Origin: Loxodes magnus
Lineage: Eukaryota > Ciliophora > Karyorelictea > Loxodida > Loxodidae
Length of the DNA stretch: 64,000 nucleotides
Direction: 5' to 3'
Assembly (NCBI GenBank): GCA_946699065.1
Contig: CAMPDV010000149.1
Coordinates: forward strand, 1 to 64,000
Made by a program: the position numbers and the translations under genes. Shown piece by piece: positions 11,024 through 24,021 of this stretch. How positions within the stretch are numbered: the first letter of the stretch is position 1; each line of letters begins with the position of its first letter. The notes under the pieces were generated by a model. The model worked only from the letters and a program-made list of their open reading frames with translations. It had not been told where the DNA came from and ran no database searches.

Positions 11024-12639
11024 AGAGTTAGCCTTTACAAGGAGCTTAGTTCCTATGCAACTTCTGTTTCATTAAAGTTCTTAAGGCAAGTTATTCTACA
11101 ATTAAATAGTTTTGAAAACTTTAGGATCTTTGAGTTAGTATTCCATTTATAGGCTAATTTATTTAATAAGTCCTATTTTAATTATCTTAACTATTATTCT
11201 ATGAAAATCACCTTTATCAGTCTCTTTTTATTTAGAAATTCATTTCAGTATGTGAATAGCTATTAATATAGACCATTTCAATTTGGATAAGAAACATATA
11301 ATTTTTCATTCCTTTCAGATTTGTTTAAGTAAATGAATTTTGATATCCTAATGATTGCTTCTTAAGTATAGAAGATGCAATTTTCATAGGTTATTGAAAA
11401 TTAACTTTTTAAAGTCTTTAAAATTATTCTAGCTTTAGTTTTAATATAACCCTCACTTCCCTATGATGACTAAAGTACTTGAAAGGCTAAAAGCTAACAA
11501 AACATAGTTGTTTCTTACTTCATAAGAACTATATCTAAAAATTACTCAAGTTTAGCTTTTCTTGATAACCAGTACTAAAATGACAGATAATAGACTCTTA
11601 ATAGCTAACTGAGAATCTATTTTAGCAGAATATTAGTAAAGATATCTGAAGCAGATTAATAAAAATTAAGTCTGATTATCTTAAAATTATCTAGCAAGGG
11701 CTAAAAATAAATAAAGCCCCTTTAATGAAAAGCTTAAAATTTATCTAAGCAAATATAGTATCAAAATGTAACTATGTTATATTCCTATTTTATGCAAACT
11801 GCTTAAAAGTTTTATCCACTAAATATTAAATTTATGCAATACAATGCTTCGTTATCATCTTACAAATAGCAAGCCCTTCTTCTAATTAATAATCTATAGT
11901 AATACACAGCCTATAACCTTAGTATCATGTATCTGCATATAACTATTAGAATAGATAGTAAATTAAGAGTTTGAATAGAAGAAATAAGCAAGCAATTTTA
12001 CATTTTATACCTATATTTAATTTAGCTGATAGGATATCATTGAATAAGATGATTATATCAAACTATTAATTCTATTAATAGAAATCCTTTACTGACTCTT
12101 AATTAAGTCTCAGCCTTCAAAGCATTAATACTATTACTAATTTAGTCTATTACTTATAACTAGTGGCAATCCTTCCGTTAGATAAAAAGAGTTATATTAC
12201 TGATGCTTATTCAGTAAATATCAAAAAAGGTTTGTTTTAAGGTATATTTAGTGACTTAGCATTTTATAGGTATCAAATAAAATTCTCTGTAGAAGCTAGT
12301 AAGCTTAATGATCTTAATGCTATAAATATAGCTCTAGTTAGGGAGCATAATAATACTTAATAATATACAGACAGATAAAACTACCCATCTCTATATTTAT
12401 TAACTAATTTACTCTTTACTATTAACAATCCATCCAATTTCAGCCTAAGTAAAATAAGCACTTTAATACCTTCAAGATTATAGTTTAGTAAAGCTATGAA
12501 AATAGATGGAGACGTATAATATAAATATAGCATAAAGATTATTTAGATAGAAGGCTTATAATAAGTGATAGGGAATATTAAGTTAAGTGATAGAGCTAAT
12601 ATAAGAGCTGGTTAAGTAAAGTGAATAAATAATATAAAA
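11024..12639. other. Divergent intergenic region
   Basis: 1.6 kb between divergently transcribed genes (unknown protein on minus, kelch on plus); both promoters should be here. AT-rich, no recognisable motif, repeat or RNA gene. Confidence 0.5.
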
Positions 12640-14913
12640 ATGTCTTAATTTAAGTTAAGTATTAAACCTCCTGATAGAATCAATTCCTTGTTTAGAAACA
12701 ATTAGCTCAGTCTTTCTCCTACTAAATAATTTCTAAGCTCAAGGTTTAATTCTTAGGTCACATCATCTGAATATACTTATAACTCAACTAAGTAAAAACT
12801 ACCATCTTAGTTAAAGCCGTTGGATCCTTTTGCAGGACTAAGGATGAAAAATAAGAAAGCAAAAAGTATGCAGTTAGATATGGCAAATTTAAAGCTTTAG
12901 CGCAACTTAAATCCAAACAAGAGCATTAATTTATCAAAGATTCATAAAATATCCAGCATTAAAAAGATATAAGACTTATAAAGCTTGATTCTATAAAATA
13001 ACCTATCACCCAGAAGTTTCACTCCTAAGAATTAGAAATTCAAGCAAATTAAAGAAAATGTATTAGCAAGAGATCAGAATAGTAAATAGAACACTATGAT
13101 GAGTATTCCTCTCTCATGCTAAATGAATATAACTTCTGATATTTAGCAAGAGCTAAAGATGACTGAAAGAGCATCAAAGTTCTTAGATAACTTTAAAATC
13201 TCAAAGAATTCAGACTAGAGCGAAAGTAATTTTAATCAAAGCGGTATTTAGCATAATAAGAAAGATAAGACAAAATAGAATATCTAAGATTAATTATAGC
13301 TAGACCTTGATAGTAATATTGCTGGGTTTTATGAGTAGTTCAAAATAAGATGTATTGCTTTAAATTGTAGTGGTAGAATTCCAGAAAGTAGAGAAGCAAC
13401 TGCTATGACTGTTGTTAAAGAAGAAGTGTTTATATTTGGAGGACTCGCTTAAGAAAGAAAATGCGATTTAAAGCACTTGAATGTAGATGAGGAAAAATGA
13501 GAGTAGATAGGACCTTAATCTTAGTAGTAAACAGAGTAAAACAATATTTTATGGCCTAAAGGTCGTTGTGGACATACTTTGTGTGCTTATAAGCATTATT
13601 TAGTTCTGTATGGAGGAGAAAGATAAAAAGGTAAATTTATTAAGCAATGCTTTAACAAAATTTACTTCTTTGATACTAAGAAATAATAATGAAATAAAAT
13701 ATATCCAAAGGGTCAAGTTCCAGAAGCAAGAAGAAACCATACTGCTTGCATTGTGGGTTCTACTTTATTAATTTATGGAGGAATAGGCAATAAAGGGAAT
13801 GTCTTAAAGGGCTTATATTCTTTTAACTTGGAAAACTATAAATGAATAAAGCCAAAGCATTATTAGAAGAGTGGAAGATAAAATAATCCTAACATTCCTC
13901 CTTGTCTTCATTCTCATTGTATGACCTCAGTTCATTGCCCAGTCATTCTAAAAGGCAATTTAAATTATGATTTCTACACGTTTCCAAGGTCTAAAAATGA
14001 ACTGTATAATTAAAAGCAAGGATTATACATTTTTGGAGGATCTAATTAATTTGGAGAGTATTAGAATTCATTATATATTGCAAAACCTAGGTGAATGCAG
14101 GGAACTAATAGATACCAGGTCAAATTTAAATAGCTAGAAACATTTGGAAGAATTCCTTCACCTAGAAGTAGTCATGCCTAATGCTATGTCAATGAGCATT
14201 TAATAGTTTTTGGAGGAAGGTAGAACGGTAATAATTACGCTCTAAACGACTTTCATGCTCTTTCACTGAGAACATTAGCATGATGCGAGTTAGAAATTTT
14301 TGGAGTAATACCATGTGCAAGATGATCTCATTCTATGGTAAGCATAGGAAATAAAGCAATAATTTTTGGAGGCATTAAAATGAAGTAGTTTGTATCTTCT
14401 GTAGTATATGAAGTAGAAACAGACTAAAAGCGATCATTAGAGTGGATAAAGGAAAAGCAAAATATGGAAAGATAGTTAGAGTATAAGAAAAAGCAAAGGA
14501 TGATGGGCTTAGCTAAATTTTTCCTATCCTTCAATAAAAAGTTTATGCATAAACTTCCTCCCGCATTAGTTAAAGCTATAGGAATCGATTTAAAATTAGA
14601 AAATCAAAGAAACGTTATGAAATCTGAATATTAAGAAGTGCTTAATTCTTTAGAACAACCTAATTACAAAAAAAATAAACTAAAAACGTAGAAATAGGGA
14701 ACATATGAAGATTTAGATAAAGTAGAGAAAAAGAACAAGCTTTGGTAATATATCAAAAAAATAGGAATTAGTGAATTCAATAATACTAAAAGTTTCGATA
14801 AAATCATTACTCAAATTAAGTAAATAAATGAATTAAAACAAGAAAATAACCAAAACTTGCTTAATACTTCTGCCATTGTAAGTGAAGCATCTAAATCTGA
14901 TTCCAATGATTGA
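12640..14913 (+). CDS. Kelch-repeat beta-propeller protein, 757 aa
   Basis: Kelch propellers bind protein partners; this one's partner is unknown. Residues 1-245 are basic, Q/N/S/K-rich and probably disordered. The propeller spans about 250-605, with six glycine-pair blades: FIFGGLAQ, LYGGERQK, IYGGIGNK, FGGSNQFG, FGGRQNGN and FGGIKMKQ. The C-terminal ~150 residues are helical and Lys/Glu/Gln-rich. No BTB or F-box was seen. The frame closes exactly (757 codons plus TGA) with no intron. At least eight internal TGA codons fall where kelch repeats need Trp (for example KQQWNKIYPKG, ENYKWIKPK, EEKWEQIGP), and dozens of TAA/TAG read as Gln. This makes it the best single proof of the code. The first ATG of the frame, after a run of A, was chosen as start. 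Confidence 0.92.
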
Positions 14914-16104
14914 TAAACTCCACTTTTTTACATTTAATAGAATTATTCCCCTTTACATCATCCTGATTATCACTTCAAAGCCTTATATTTTCAAGCATTA
15001 AATATAAAGTTGATTTTATCATCTAATAGACGTTAATTGGCTTAGTTACTTCTATATACCACTTAAGAGTATTTTTATTTATAAGAAGTATAAATTATTT
15101 AATCAACATTTAAGTAATTAGAAGATAATAAGTCATAAGTATTACACTATTAAGCTAACTATTACTTATACTATGTTCACTACTAGAAATATTAACTTTA
15201 GTTCTTCATAGGATATTTCTTATTAACTAACGCTTTTTTTATCTTTGGTTCTATTTCTACCTGATGTTGCTAGCAATTACTATCTAGATTTTTAAATTTG
15301 ATTATTATCAAATCTAATAACGAGAATATAAGCTAAGTATTAGATTCATTATTAAGCTTTAACATTTAGTTGATGTTAAGTACTAGGAGCAATATAATTA
15401 GATTTTAATAATTTTGATATCATTTAATGTAGTTAAAATTATGTGGAGACTAAAAATCTAAATAAAACAGCATAAATCATAACTAGTATCTATTTAAATT
15501 GTTGCTTGCTGCTATATTAATAGCCATGCTTCATTCTCAAAATAATAATTGTAAATTAAAATATCTTACTCTTATTGACTGCCTAGTCCTTATTTATTGG
15601 CGCTATTATCTGAAGCATAAATTCGTATATTTACTAAATCTTCATATATATACTCACTAGATTATAATCTCAATTATACTACGAAAGTACTATTAAACTA
15701 TACTAAAGTAAGTCTTTAAAATTAAAGTTACTTGAACCTTGCTAATTATGTTTAAATCTATGAGTTGATAACCTTAAGAAACTAATTATCTTCCTTTTTT
15801 CCTAAAGTTATTATTTTAAGTTCACATTAGTAACTACTTATAGAAAGCTATCCAAAATAGTATCTTCTAACAATATAAGTTACTTAGTTAAGAAGTTAAA
15901 TATCTAGAAGTTTGCTTAAACTACTGAATTAAATTAAAATGAAGATAGTCCAAGCATATTTAAATTAAATCAGCATCTACTAGTGAGTTTCTGCTTTATA
16001 TATTAATTATTTATTTTAAACTTAAAGCTTCAATAGCTAAAAAGAGTGTTCAGAGATATATTATTTACTTAGTAGTTTTGAAACTAAACTAAATCAAATT
16101 GAAG
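14914..16104. other. Convergent intergenic region
   Basis: About 1.2 kb between the 3' ends of the kelch gene and the small membrane-protein gene. AT-rich, no feature recognised. Confidence 0.5.
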
Positions 16105-16821
16105 TCATTTGTTAGCCAATTCGAATGCCATATATCTCTGGTCATGTTGATTCTTGTTTTCTTCTTCAATATTTTAGTCTAACTGCTAAGGTTCTTTTTA
16201 AAATTTGATTTTGATGAAATTTCCCATAAAAGCGATAAAGAATGCGAAGATGCTAATTCCTCATAAAGTCAGCATTTTCAGAATGAATGAATTACTACTA
16301 TTCCATTTAATTTCATAAATATCCCCAGTTTTATACCAGTGAAAGAAGTTAAGAGTAAAATAGCATCAAAAGCAGCATAATATAGGGAAAATATGTCTTA
16401 AGTAAAAGTGGACATCGTTTAGTAGATAATCTATAACTACAAGAAGATTAATAGCCAATATTCCACTATTTCACTCTAATCCTATTGCAATATTATAAAA
16501 TACTACTACACTAAATACAAACTGCTATTCAAATCTAAACAGAGCTATACGTCAAACACAACCTTCTATTACTCAGTCACTGTATTTTTTATAGGTCAAA
16601 ATCATATTAGAGTATGTTATGAATATCAAGTAAACGTTAAAGTAATTAAATAGGTAGAACGTGCTTCAGGATTTTTCAAAGCAATTGAAAATTAGCAGTA
16701 CAAGTGAAAAGGACAACACTATGCATCGAAGGAAAAATAAGAGTAATTTAGAGATAAAATTAGAACGTTTTAACCGGTTATCATCTATTTTATAAGCAAA
16801 AAGCCAGAATACTATGCACAT
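16105..16821 (-). CDS. Small multi-pass membrane protein, Rolling-stone/AIG1-like
   Basis: 238 aa, about six hydrophobic segments, with a short charged C-terminal tail rich in Gln and Glu ending FELANK. The most telling part is LLVVIDYLLNDVHFYLRHIF followed by a hydrophobic helix and HWYKTGDIYEIKW. This recalls the Asp/His pattern of Rolling stone and androgen-induced (AIG1/FAR-17a) membrane proteins: a helix with Asp, then His before Pro, an aromatic helix, and a final W. AIG1 proteins are about 230-245 aa and are lipid hydrolases; that activity is not claimed here. Start ATG at 16821 and stop TGA 16105-16107 close a frame of 239 codons. Six internal UGA read as Trp. It lies 312 bp downstream of AP-4 epsilon on the same strand. 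Confidence 0.6.
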
Positions 16822-17133
16822 AGTTTAATTTTAAACTGTGTTCTCAATAGTGAATTATATAGTGTATTATCTTCTTTAAAGTTTCCTTATAAGTACTTAT
16901 AATTGAAAGAGAGCCTTATTAACACTAATTGAAATATTACCTTAATATAGTAAAAGTTATCTACTTCTTTGCTTCATTCTACAAGCTTCATTGAAGTATT
17001 CAATGATTTATGAAATAAGCTATAATGGTAATTGCAGTGAAGTTTCATTACAGTGTGTAGCAATAAGTGAGGATTAAGATTAGGTATAATAGTAAGTAGA
17101 TTTGATATTACATTTAATTTAAAAATCTAAATT

Positions 17134-19562
17134 TCAGAAGTCGAGTAAGTTAACTTGCTAAACTGGCTTAGGCTCTTCTTCTTTTTTAACAGCAACAGTA
17201 TTTTACGCAACGTTTTATTTAATAATCGCTGTTTTGGGATTCTCAGTTTTAGTGGTAATTCCTCCAAACAGAGCATTAGCTAATTTTTATTTTTCTAATT
17301 CTTAAGTAGATGCCTAGGGAGCTATTTACTTTTTAAATAGCTTTGGCTACTCTTGATGTTATATATTTAATTAAGGTTCTACGCTTAGCTAAATGCTTGG
17401 TTATATAGTACCGGGTTGCTAAAGACCAACATGGCCTTCTTTTGTTCAAACTTATTTCGTTCTGTAAATATCCTAGGTACCTTGAACAGGCGCTTATGCT
17501 GAATAGTAAAGTTACTTTTGTATAAACTTGATTATTGCAATGTAGCCTTTGCAGGAGCTTCATAAGGTCCTAAGTTCATACTGGAAATAGCAGCACTTGC
17601 ACTAAATTTACCTCCAATCCTTCCTTCTCTAAGCAAAAGATGCTATATGCTATTTCTATTCTTTTATTAGTCATAAGGTTATAATCCCATATTTCTAGCT
17701 TGCTCCACAAAGTTAGATATAAATGGAAGTTCAGGAATAATATATTAGAACTAGCTGTGGTGCTATAAGTTAGGTGTCATTTATTTTAATTTGATTTATT
17801 GGACGAAATTCATATACTCTTAAGCTCTCTAAGACAGATCAGTGTGCTTAGCTTGTATTAGTCTCTATAGAATCTAAATAAACCCTTCATTGAAAAAGTT
17901 GTCAGTTTTTTGGCAAAGCTTAATAAGAGCGTTAAGGATTCAGCATTTGATTTCATCTGGAATATAGTTTTGCTCTAGTTAAAAGCAAAGAATGTCTATT
18001 AAAATACTTGAGTTTATTTCATCTCCTGATTCAAGATAGACTGGAGATTATCTAGTTAAGTGGCCAAACTCGCCGAATATCCAGCTGATAGTTTCTAGCA
18101 TTCGGTCGTTTAAGTAATAAGGGTTTTTGGTTAAAATTTCGCAGTACATAGTAATAGTTGCCAGGATATAGGTATTATCTTAATCTTCGCTTCATTCTGA
18201 TATCAATTTAATTAGATTGTTAGTAATCCCTTAGCTGATTACATCACCTCCAATCTAATAGACTTAAATCATGGTCTTTGTAAACCAAAGGTTGTCAGGT
18301 GCATATCTTTCTGCTAGTTCGCTAATTTTTTCAACTAGTTCTCTTCTTAAATGCTCATTAAACTTAGTATTTTTAAGAAATGAAACCAACTTATCAACAA
18401 TCACTTCTACGTTCTATGCATTAGTCATACGGTAAAACAGCTCTAACGTTTAGATTTTTAAGGTTTCATCGGGATCTTCAATGCATTCAATTATTATCAT
18501 TTAGTGAGGAACTACATAACTTGCATTCACCTTAACTATGCCAGCTAGGCCTGTTATACCTAAAAACTTAAGGTTATTGTGCTTATCAGAGCCAATAAAC
18601 CTAGAAATAGATTGAGCTGCTGCTTCTAGTAATTACTAATGAGGGTAGACTTATGTAATTGTTTGAACACATTAATAAACAATTGCATAACCTGCATTTA
18701 TACTAGCTTCATCAGCTCTCCTCAAAACTTCAGTTATTACCTCATACATCCCTTCACTTGATTTCTAGTCATCCATTCCTAGCAAGCCTAAGATTTATAA
18801 AAGTCTTATTTAAATTCATGGAGCAGGTATTCTATGATAATCGTAATCTCTTGGGAGACGATGATCAATAACTTGCTTCAAAATAACTACAAAAGAAGGA
18901 ACTAGATCTTTAAACTTGGTCCTATATTTATCCTAAAGCATCAAATAGTGGAAAATATGTAAACTAGCCCCCATAACACTAGGGTCTCTATCACAAAGAG
19001 CTTTTCTAATTTTATCTTAATGCTCTTCAATTAAAACAGGAGAGATATAAAAGAATTTATATATAACCATTACTGCTTTCTTTCTCACAAACTCATTTGA
19101 ATGAGAAAGAAGTCGAACTACTGGCTCCATAATTGCACTCATTATACCTTAGTTAAGAAGTTTGCTTAAGACTACAAGTGAGGAGCAAATCTCTAAATAA
19201 TTTGGGCTTTGTAAATCCTTTTGTAGCATACTAACAAGTAATATCATAAGTTCACTTTCAGGGCTTAAACATAAGGTACAAGCTAAATATCCTGTCTTTT
19301 TACAGAGGAGGTTTTTGTCCCCAGTAAGATTTACTGCATAAATATAAGCAAAGCTAGCGTCATGTCCTAACATCTCACAATAAATAGCTCTGATAATAAG
19401 CTCTTTCATTTGCTTGCCTTTTAATCCAGGCTTAGCTAATTTTGTTTTCAACTATTGAACTTCACTCGCAATCAATTTGTCTTCCTCTTATTTTGACTTG
19501 CAATCTCCGATTTTTCGAATTAAGTCGAATAACTCTCTAGATAAATGAGAGCCTGACGACAT
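17134..19562 (-). CDS. AP4E1: AP-4 complex epsilon adaptin (large subunit)
   Basis: Large subunit of the AP-4 adaptor, which sorts cargo at the trans-Golgi. 803 aa after removing one 17-nt intron. The whole trunk of helical (armadillo/HEAT-like) repeats is present: FIXED family landmarks include [86 protein letters not shown] and [15 protein letters not shown], and these favour AP-4 epsilon over AP-1 gamma or AP-2 alpha. Start [15 protein letters not shown] follows a run of A. After about residue 640 comes a Gln-rich hinge, then [10 protein letters not shown] and a C-terminal NLLDF, a clathrin-box-like motif, before TGA. No appendage (ear) domain follows, so it is shorter than the ~1100-aa animal and plant proteins. 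Confidence 0.95.
17499..17515 (-). other. 17-nt intron in AP-4 epsilon gene
   Basis: On the coding strand GTAACTTTACTATTCAG, removed between codon bases 1 and 2. Its removal joins the trunk frame to the hinge/LFGG/NLLDF frame and gives an exact 804-codon gene. A 29-nt alternative (GTTTAT...TTCAG) sharing the same 3' site also keeps frame, but the 17-nt form matches the other intron of the window in length and 5' end. Confidence 0.8.
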
Positions 19563-21056
19563 TTTTAATAAATATACTCAGATTAAATTTAGAGTAGAAA
19601 GTCTATTTACATTTGACTCTTAACTTTAAATCTAATAATTGATTTATCAATTAGTTTCTATGTCTTTTACTATATAATCAAGCACTATACTCCATATTCT
19701 TCCACTTTTACCTCCATCAATTTCTATTTTCTCCAGGATTGCTATCTAATAACGCTTTTCTTGCATTTTATATCTAATTATTTCTGCTTTCTAGCTTATT
19801 AGTGATGACTGTTCTATCCGTAAGTATGTATTTAAAGCCAAACAAGTAAAGTATGGATTACTATTGAGTATCAAGCTAATTAAATTTTTTATTTTGGATT
19901 AAACTAAAATGAAGGTATAAATAGATACCCAACTATTCCTGTTTCAAGGTTCTAAGGTAAATATTACTAGCTATTTATGCTTCTCATTAACTTATATTCA
20001 ATCACCTTTTATCTGCACTATGATATTTCTTTGTCTCTTATATTTGCTTTGACACTAAACTAGTTCTTAAAATGTCAAAGCATATAGTAAATAAGTTAAA
20101 AAGATGGCCATTTGGAACTTATAGCATACAACTAGAGGCTTATTCATCACTCTACTAGATTATCCTTTGTATTCTCTAGAATACATAAGCTTAATTTAAG
20201 CAGTTAAGAATATAAAATAAGAAAGTATTGAGTAATAAAGCAGCAGGTTGATTGCTAGATTGGCTTAATTTAAGTTAAGGATGTAACTTATAATTAATAT
20301 AAATAAGCTAAAATATCAACTAAATATGAGTCTAATACTCTAATTACCTAGCATTCAATCTCCTTATTTTAGCTTATAGAATATATAATATTCAACTCAT
20401 TAGGATATAAGAGCTTCCATATTAAGCTTTTACATGTTAATAAACTAACTTTGAAGAAGACTTACATTAGCTGTCTTTAAAAGCTTCACTTATAAAAGAT
20501 AAGGTTAGGCTATAAAGAAAGAAAACATACTTACGATAAAAGCCTGAAAGTTAAGAAGCTTTAAATAGCCAACTTGAACTAATTTAAAGGCATATCTATC
20601 ATTAAGCTACATATATTCAAAATAGCTATACAAATAACTTCAAAGATTACACAAGTAAAATAGAATTAAGAAGGTAGGACTAAGTTGATCTAATGTTAGA
20701 AATAAGTAAGTTTCTATAATTTATCATTTAGTGGACAACTAAATTAAAATATGCTCTTTTAATGCTTTAAAATTAACTTAAGTTATACATTACATATTTA
20801 ATATTCCTTAGCTAGAATTAACTACAAGAAACTTAAGTTAAGATATATGTTTTTAGATGAAAGGGAAACTGCAAGATATATTAAAAGCATGAAGTATAGC
20901 AGAGGTATGAGGAAACTTAGCATAGTTTGAGTAATATAGAATGAAGAGGATGAAAGGGGTTTAAGTTTAAATAGGTTGCATACATGTTAGTAAGATTATA
21001 TTTTATTTCCTATTTCGATATGAAATTCTAAATACATTTTCGTGGAGAGATTTAAA
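19563..21056. other. Divergent intergenic region
   Basis: 1.5 kb between the AP-4 epsilon start and the plus-strand gene at 21057; AT-rich with many TAAGCTT-like words. No feature recognised. Confidence 0.5.
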
Positions 21057-21833
21057 ATGTCTGAAAATAGGATAGCTACTTAAGAGTCAATAGATTTGAA
21101 AATAAAAAAGCAGGTTTAAACCAATAAGCATATTCCTCGTATTAAGACACTCAAGGATAGAAATGTTAAAGAATCTCCGATGAAGAATTAAAGCTGCTCC
21201 AATCTTATCTAGTTCTTACAGTAGAAAAGGGATTAATCAAAACTAAGCAAACGTATGCAATATAATTAAAATAGCTCAAAGCCAAGAAAACCCCCATAAG
21301 ATAAGGAACATAACCTATCTCTACCTGATTTAAAGAAAGAAAATATTTTTAGTGGTAAAGAAGGGAATAAAAAGAGTAGAGTTACATAGCCTCAAATTAT
21401 AAGCTATAAGAAATCTATAAAGCTATAAAGAGAGAAAATTAAAACTCCGCTAATCAAATAAGGAAGCAAAAACAGAAACTCAATTGATATTTCGTGCATT
21501 GATCTTCAATCTCATGCAGCTGAAGTAAACCACTTTAAAACTCCTAATGCTAAATTCTAGAAACGGTAAATTAATAAAATACCTAAACCTTTTGTAAAGG
21601 GAAATGAAACTAAATTTAAACCCAACAAATCAGGAGACACTCCATTTAATTAAAAGCACTTCAATCTTCCTAAATTTCAAAACGAAATTTCCTAATTAAA
21701 TTCTGGGTTCTCATTCTAAAGCTGCAAATCAAAAATTTAAAATTTGCCGAATAGAAATCATTGACAAAAGCATAATTCAGCGGAGACCATTTAAATTGAG
21801 AAATTATAAAATAAGAGTTAGTCGTTTTTATGA
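21057..21833 (+). CDS. Basic low-complexity protein, 258 aa, unrecognised
   Basis: Family not recognised. ATG follows TTTAAA. The product (MSENRIATQESIDLKIKKQV...) is rich in Lys, Asn, Gln and Ser with many Pro, has no predicted membrane segment in the first 258 residues, and looks disordered, like ciliate cytoskeleton- or chromatin-associated proteins. The first plausible stop is TGA at 21831. If that UGA is read as Trp, the frame continues through a hydrophobic stretch (CFKILAFLFIIRFLLQ) to TGA at 22182, which would make a tail-anchored protein of 375 aa. The shorter form is preferred because the codon composition changes there. It precedes the second kelch gene on the same strand. Confidence 0.6.
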
Positions 21834-22234
21834 AAATGGATATGGGTACACAAACATCTATGCTTTAAAATTTTAGCTTTTTTATTCATAATAAGATTCT
21901 TGCTTCAATATCTAATTTCTGCTCTTATTTAAACACTAATTAACAGCTTCTATCTTTACTACTCACCAATGAATAAGCAATTTATGGTTATAAGTTAAAG
22001 CTTCAATATCACATTATTAGACTAAATCTTTACTTTAAAGAAGAGAGTTAGAAGCTTTATTATGAAGCTTACTGATAGCAGATCTTTAAAAGGTGTTTTC
22101 TGTGTAAATATAGAAGAAACTTCTCTAAATCTTGCTTAAATGAGTTGGTTAGTTTTAAAAGCTTAAATTTAGATTAAAGGTTGATAAATAAACGATTGAA
22201 TAGCCTAAAGCAAAATATATAGAGAAGTTTAAAA
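21834..22234. other. Short spacer before second kelch gene
   Basis: 400 bp, AT-rich. Either spacer/promoter for the next gene or, if the UGA at 21831 is sense, partly coding. Confidence 0.4.
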
Positions 22235-24021
22235 ATGGAAGAATAAGAGGAAGAAGACGTATAAGGGTTCACCTTTAATATCAAATTTAAAAATTAAAAA
22301 GAAGAAATTTAACTTGAACCTTACTCTTGAAATTTGCTATCTTAGAAAATTCAAAAGAAGTTTGGTAGAGAGATAGGCAATTAATAGTGAGTACTTATAA
22401 AGCAAGAGGGGACTATCGACTTTGATGAAGATTAGATTGATTAGGAAATTAAGAAGGGAGTCAAAGAATTTAACTTGATGCTTAAGCTTTATCCTAAAGA
22501 AGGAGGTAAGTTTGCTATTTATTTAGGTGAAAATTAGCAAGAAATTATATGAATATATGATGAAGAGAAAGAAGAGTCTAATAAATCTGATAAAAAGACT
22601 GTTGACGAGTTTAAAATGCAAATTAAACCTTAACCTCAATAGCAGCTCCCTCAAAAAGAGTAATACTTTTGTAAATGCTTTAATAATGTTGGCAACAAGC
22701 TAAATTACTTAGGTGTTGGGATTATAGTCAGTGGCTATTATCTTGTTACTTGCTTCACATTAAACTAATCAACAGCAAACTCTTTAATAGTAATGTTTGA
22801 ACATAATGGAGTTGAACTAAAAGCTGACTGGCATAGTTTCAATTATAGCTTCTAAAAATACACAATTATGAATTAAATTGTAGTTTTAAATTCTAATTTT
22901 GAGGAGGAAATTTACTCATAAGACATACAGCCAATAGATAGTTATTTGGTTTAAGTTTTTAGGATAAGAAACTCGGAATGGAAATCACTTGGAGTAATTT
23001 TTAAATATAGGAACAAATTTAGTCAATCCTAACTAGCAAGAATATTGATCCACCTTTGCATAGGAACATCTATCATTTACGTAGAATTATTTCTAATTAA
23101 AAGTCTACTCTGTTTAAGGAGTGATCTCCTGCTTATTCATACACTCCTTAGTTCAAATAGAACGATACTCCTAAAATTCTGAACTTTTATCCGTAACTAG
23201 GAAGTGTATCAACCAGAACTATTCATAATATAACATAAAGAATACCTTATTATTGCAGAGTGGTTTATACTGGGAAGTCTTTGATTTTTACAGGTGGAAG
23301 TATGAGACCGGAACCAGAAGCAGTGTCAATAAGTAATACTTTTGAGCTTCGTATATGTAATAGCGAATACTTTATGCTACCTGAAATGTTTACTCCACAT
23401 AGTTCACATGTTTCTCTTTATATTGAAAACATTAAAACTATATTTGTGCTTGGGGGATTTGGTGTGAATAAGAAAAGAGTAACTTATTGTGAGAGCTTCT
23501 AAATAAATCAGTAAGGAGCAAGATGGTCTAAGATGCGTGAATTTGCAAATGAAGAAAGGAGAAGTGGAGCAAGTGGCTGTGCCTTTCAAAATACGATTTA
23601 TGTTGCTGGAGGGTATGGAGGATCTGGAGAAGAGCCTGATCATTATTTAGATACCATCCAAAAATTTAATTTAGGATCTTAAAGCGAAGGATGGGATGTG
23701 ATTAAAGTTCCTCTACACTAACCATTAGTTGCTTTTGCAATGTTTCCACTAGATTTAGAAAAGTTCTTTATCTTTGGAGGAAGGCAGAAAGACAATAAAT
23801 GGAGTAATGAAGCTTATATTTTGAACATCTCAGATTTAGAAACTTAAAACTATGAAATGCTTTCAAATATTCCTCTCGAAGGAGAGTATGACTTACCTTT
23901 AATTTCTTATGAGAAAAAAGTTTATACAGTAGAATGGAAATCTAACAAGGTAGTTTTATATGATTTTGCTGTCAACGAATGGAAAGTTCATGAATTCAAT
24001 AATTACAGAATAAAAAAATGA
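22235..24021 (+). CDS. Second kelch-type protein, 589 aa, one 17-nt intron
   Basis: Exon 1 (22235-22993, 253 codons) encodes an acidic N-terminal segment (MEEQEEEDVQGF) and a mixed alpha/beta region with repeated hydrophobic strands (LGVGIIVSGYYLVTCF). Exon 2 (23011-24021, 337 codons with stop) encodes a Ser/Thr/Pro-rich linker and a kelch-like half. The glycine-pair motifs there are IFTGGSMR, VLGGFGVN, YVAGGYGGSG and FIFGGRQKD, each preceded by hydrophobic strands and followed by W or Y-containing strands. Four or five blades are visible, so the propeller may be completed by exon 1. It ends IKK then TGA. It is not a close copy of the 757-aa kelch protein. Partner and role unknown. Confidence 0.85.
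22994..23010 (+). other. 17-nt intron in second kelch gene
   Basis: GTAATTTTTAAATATAG lies exactly between two codons (GGA | GAA). Removing it joins the only two frames that give protein-like sequence and makes both exons whole numbers of codons. Confidence 0.85.

Noticed and set aside
17333-17563. 76-codon minus frame
   Set aside because: Out-of-frame shadow across the intron and hinge of AP-4 epsilon.
19149-19451. 100-codon minus frame called as a gene of its own
   Set aside because: It is an internal piece of the AP-4 epsilon gene, cut where TAA/TAG were taken as stops.
23404-23643. 79-codon minus frame
   Set aside because: Antisense shadow of exon 2 of the second kelch gene.
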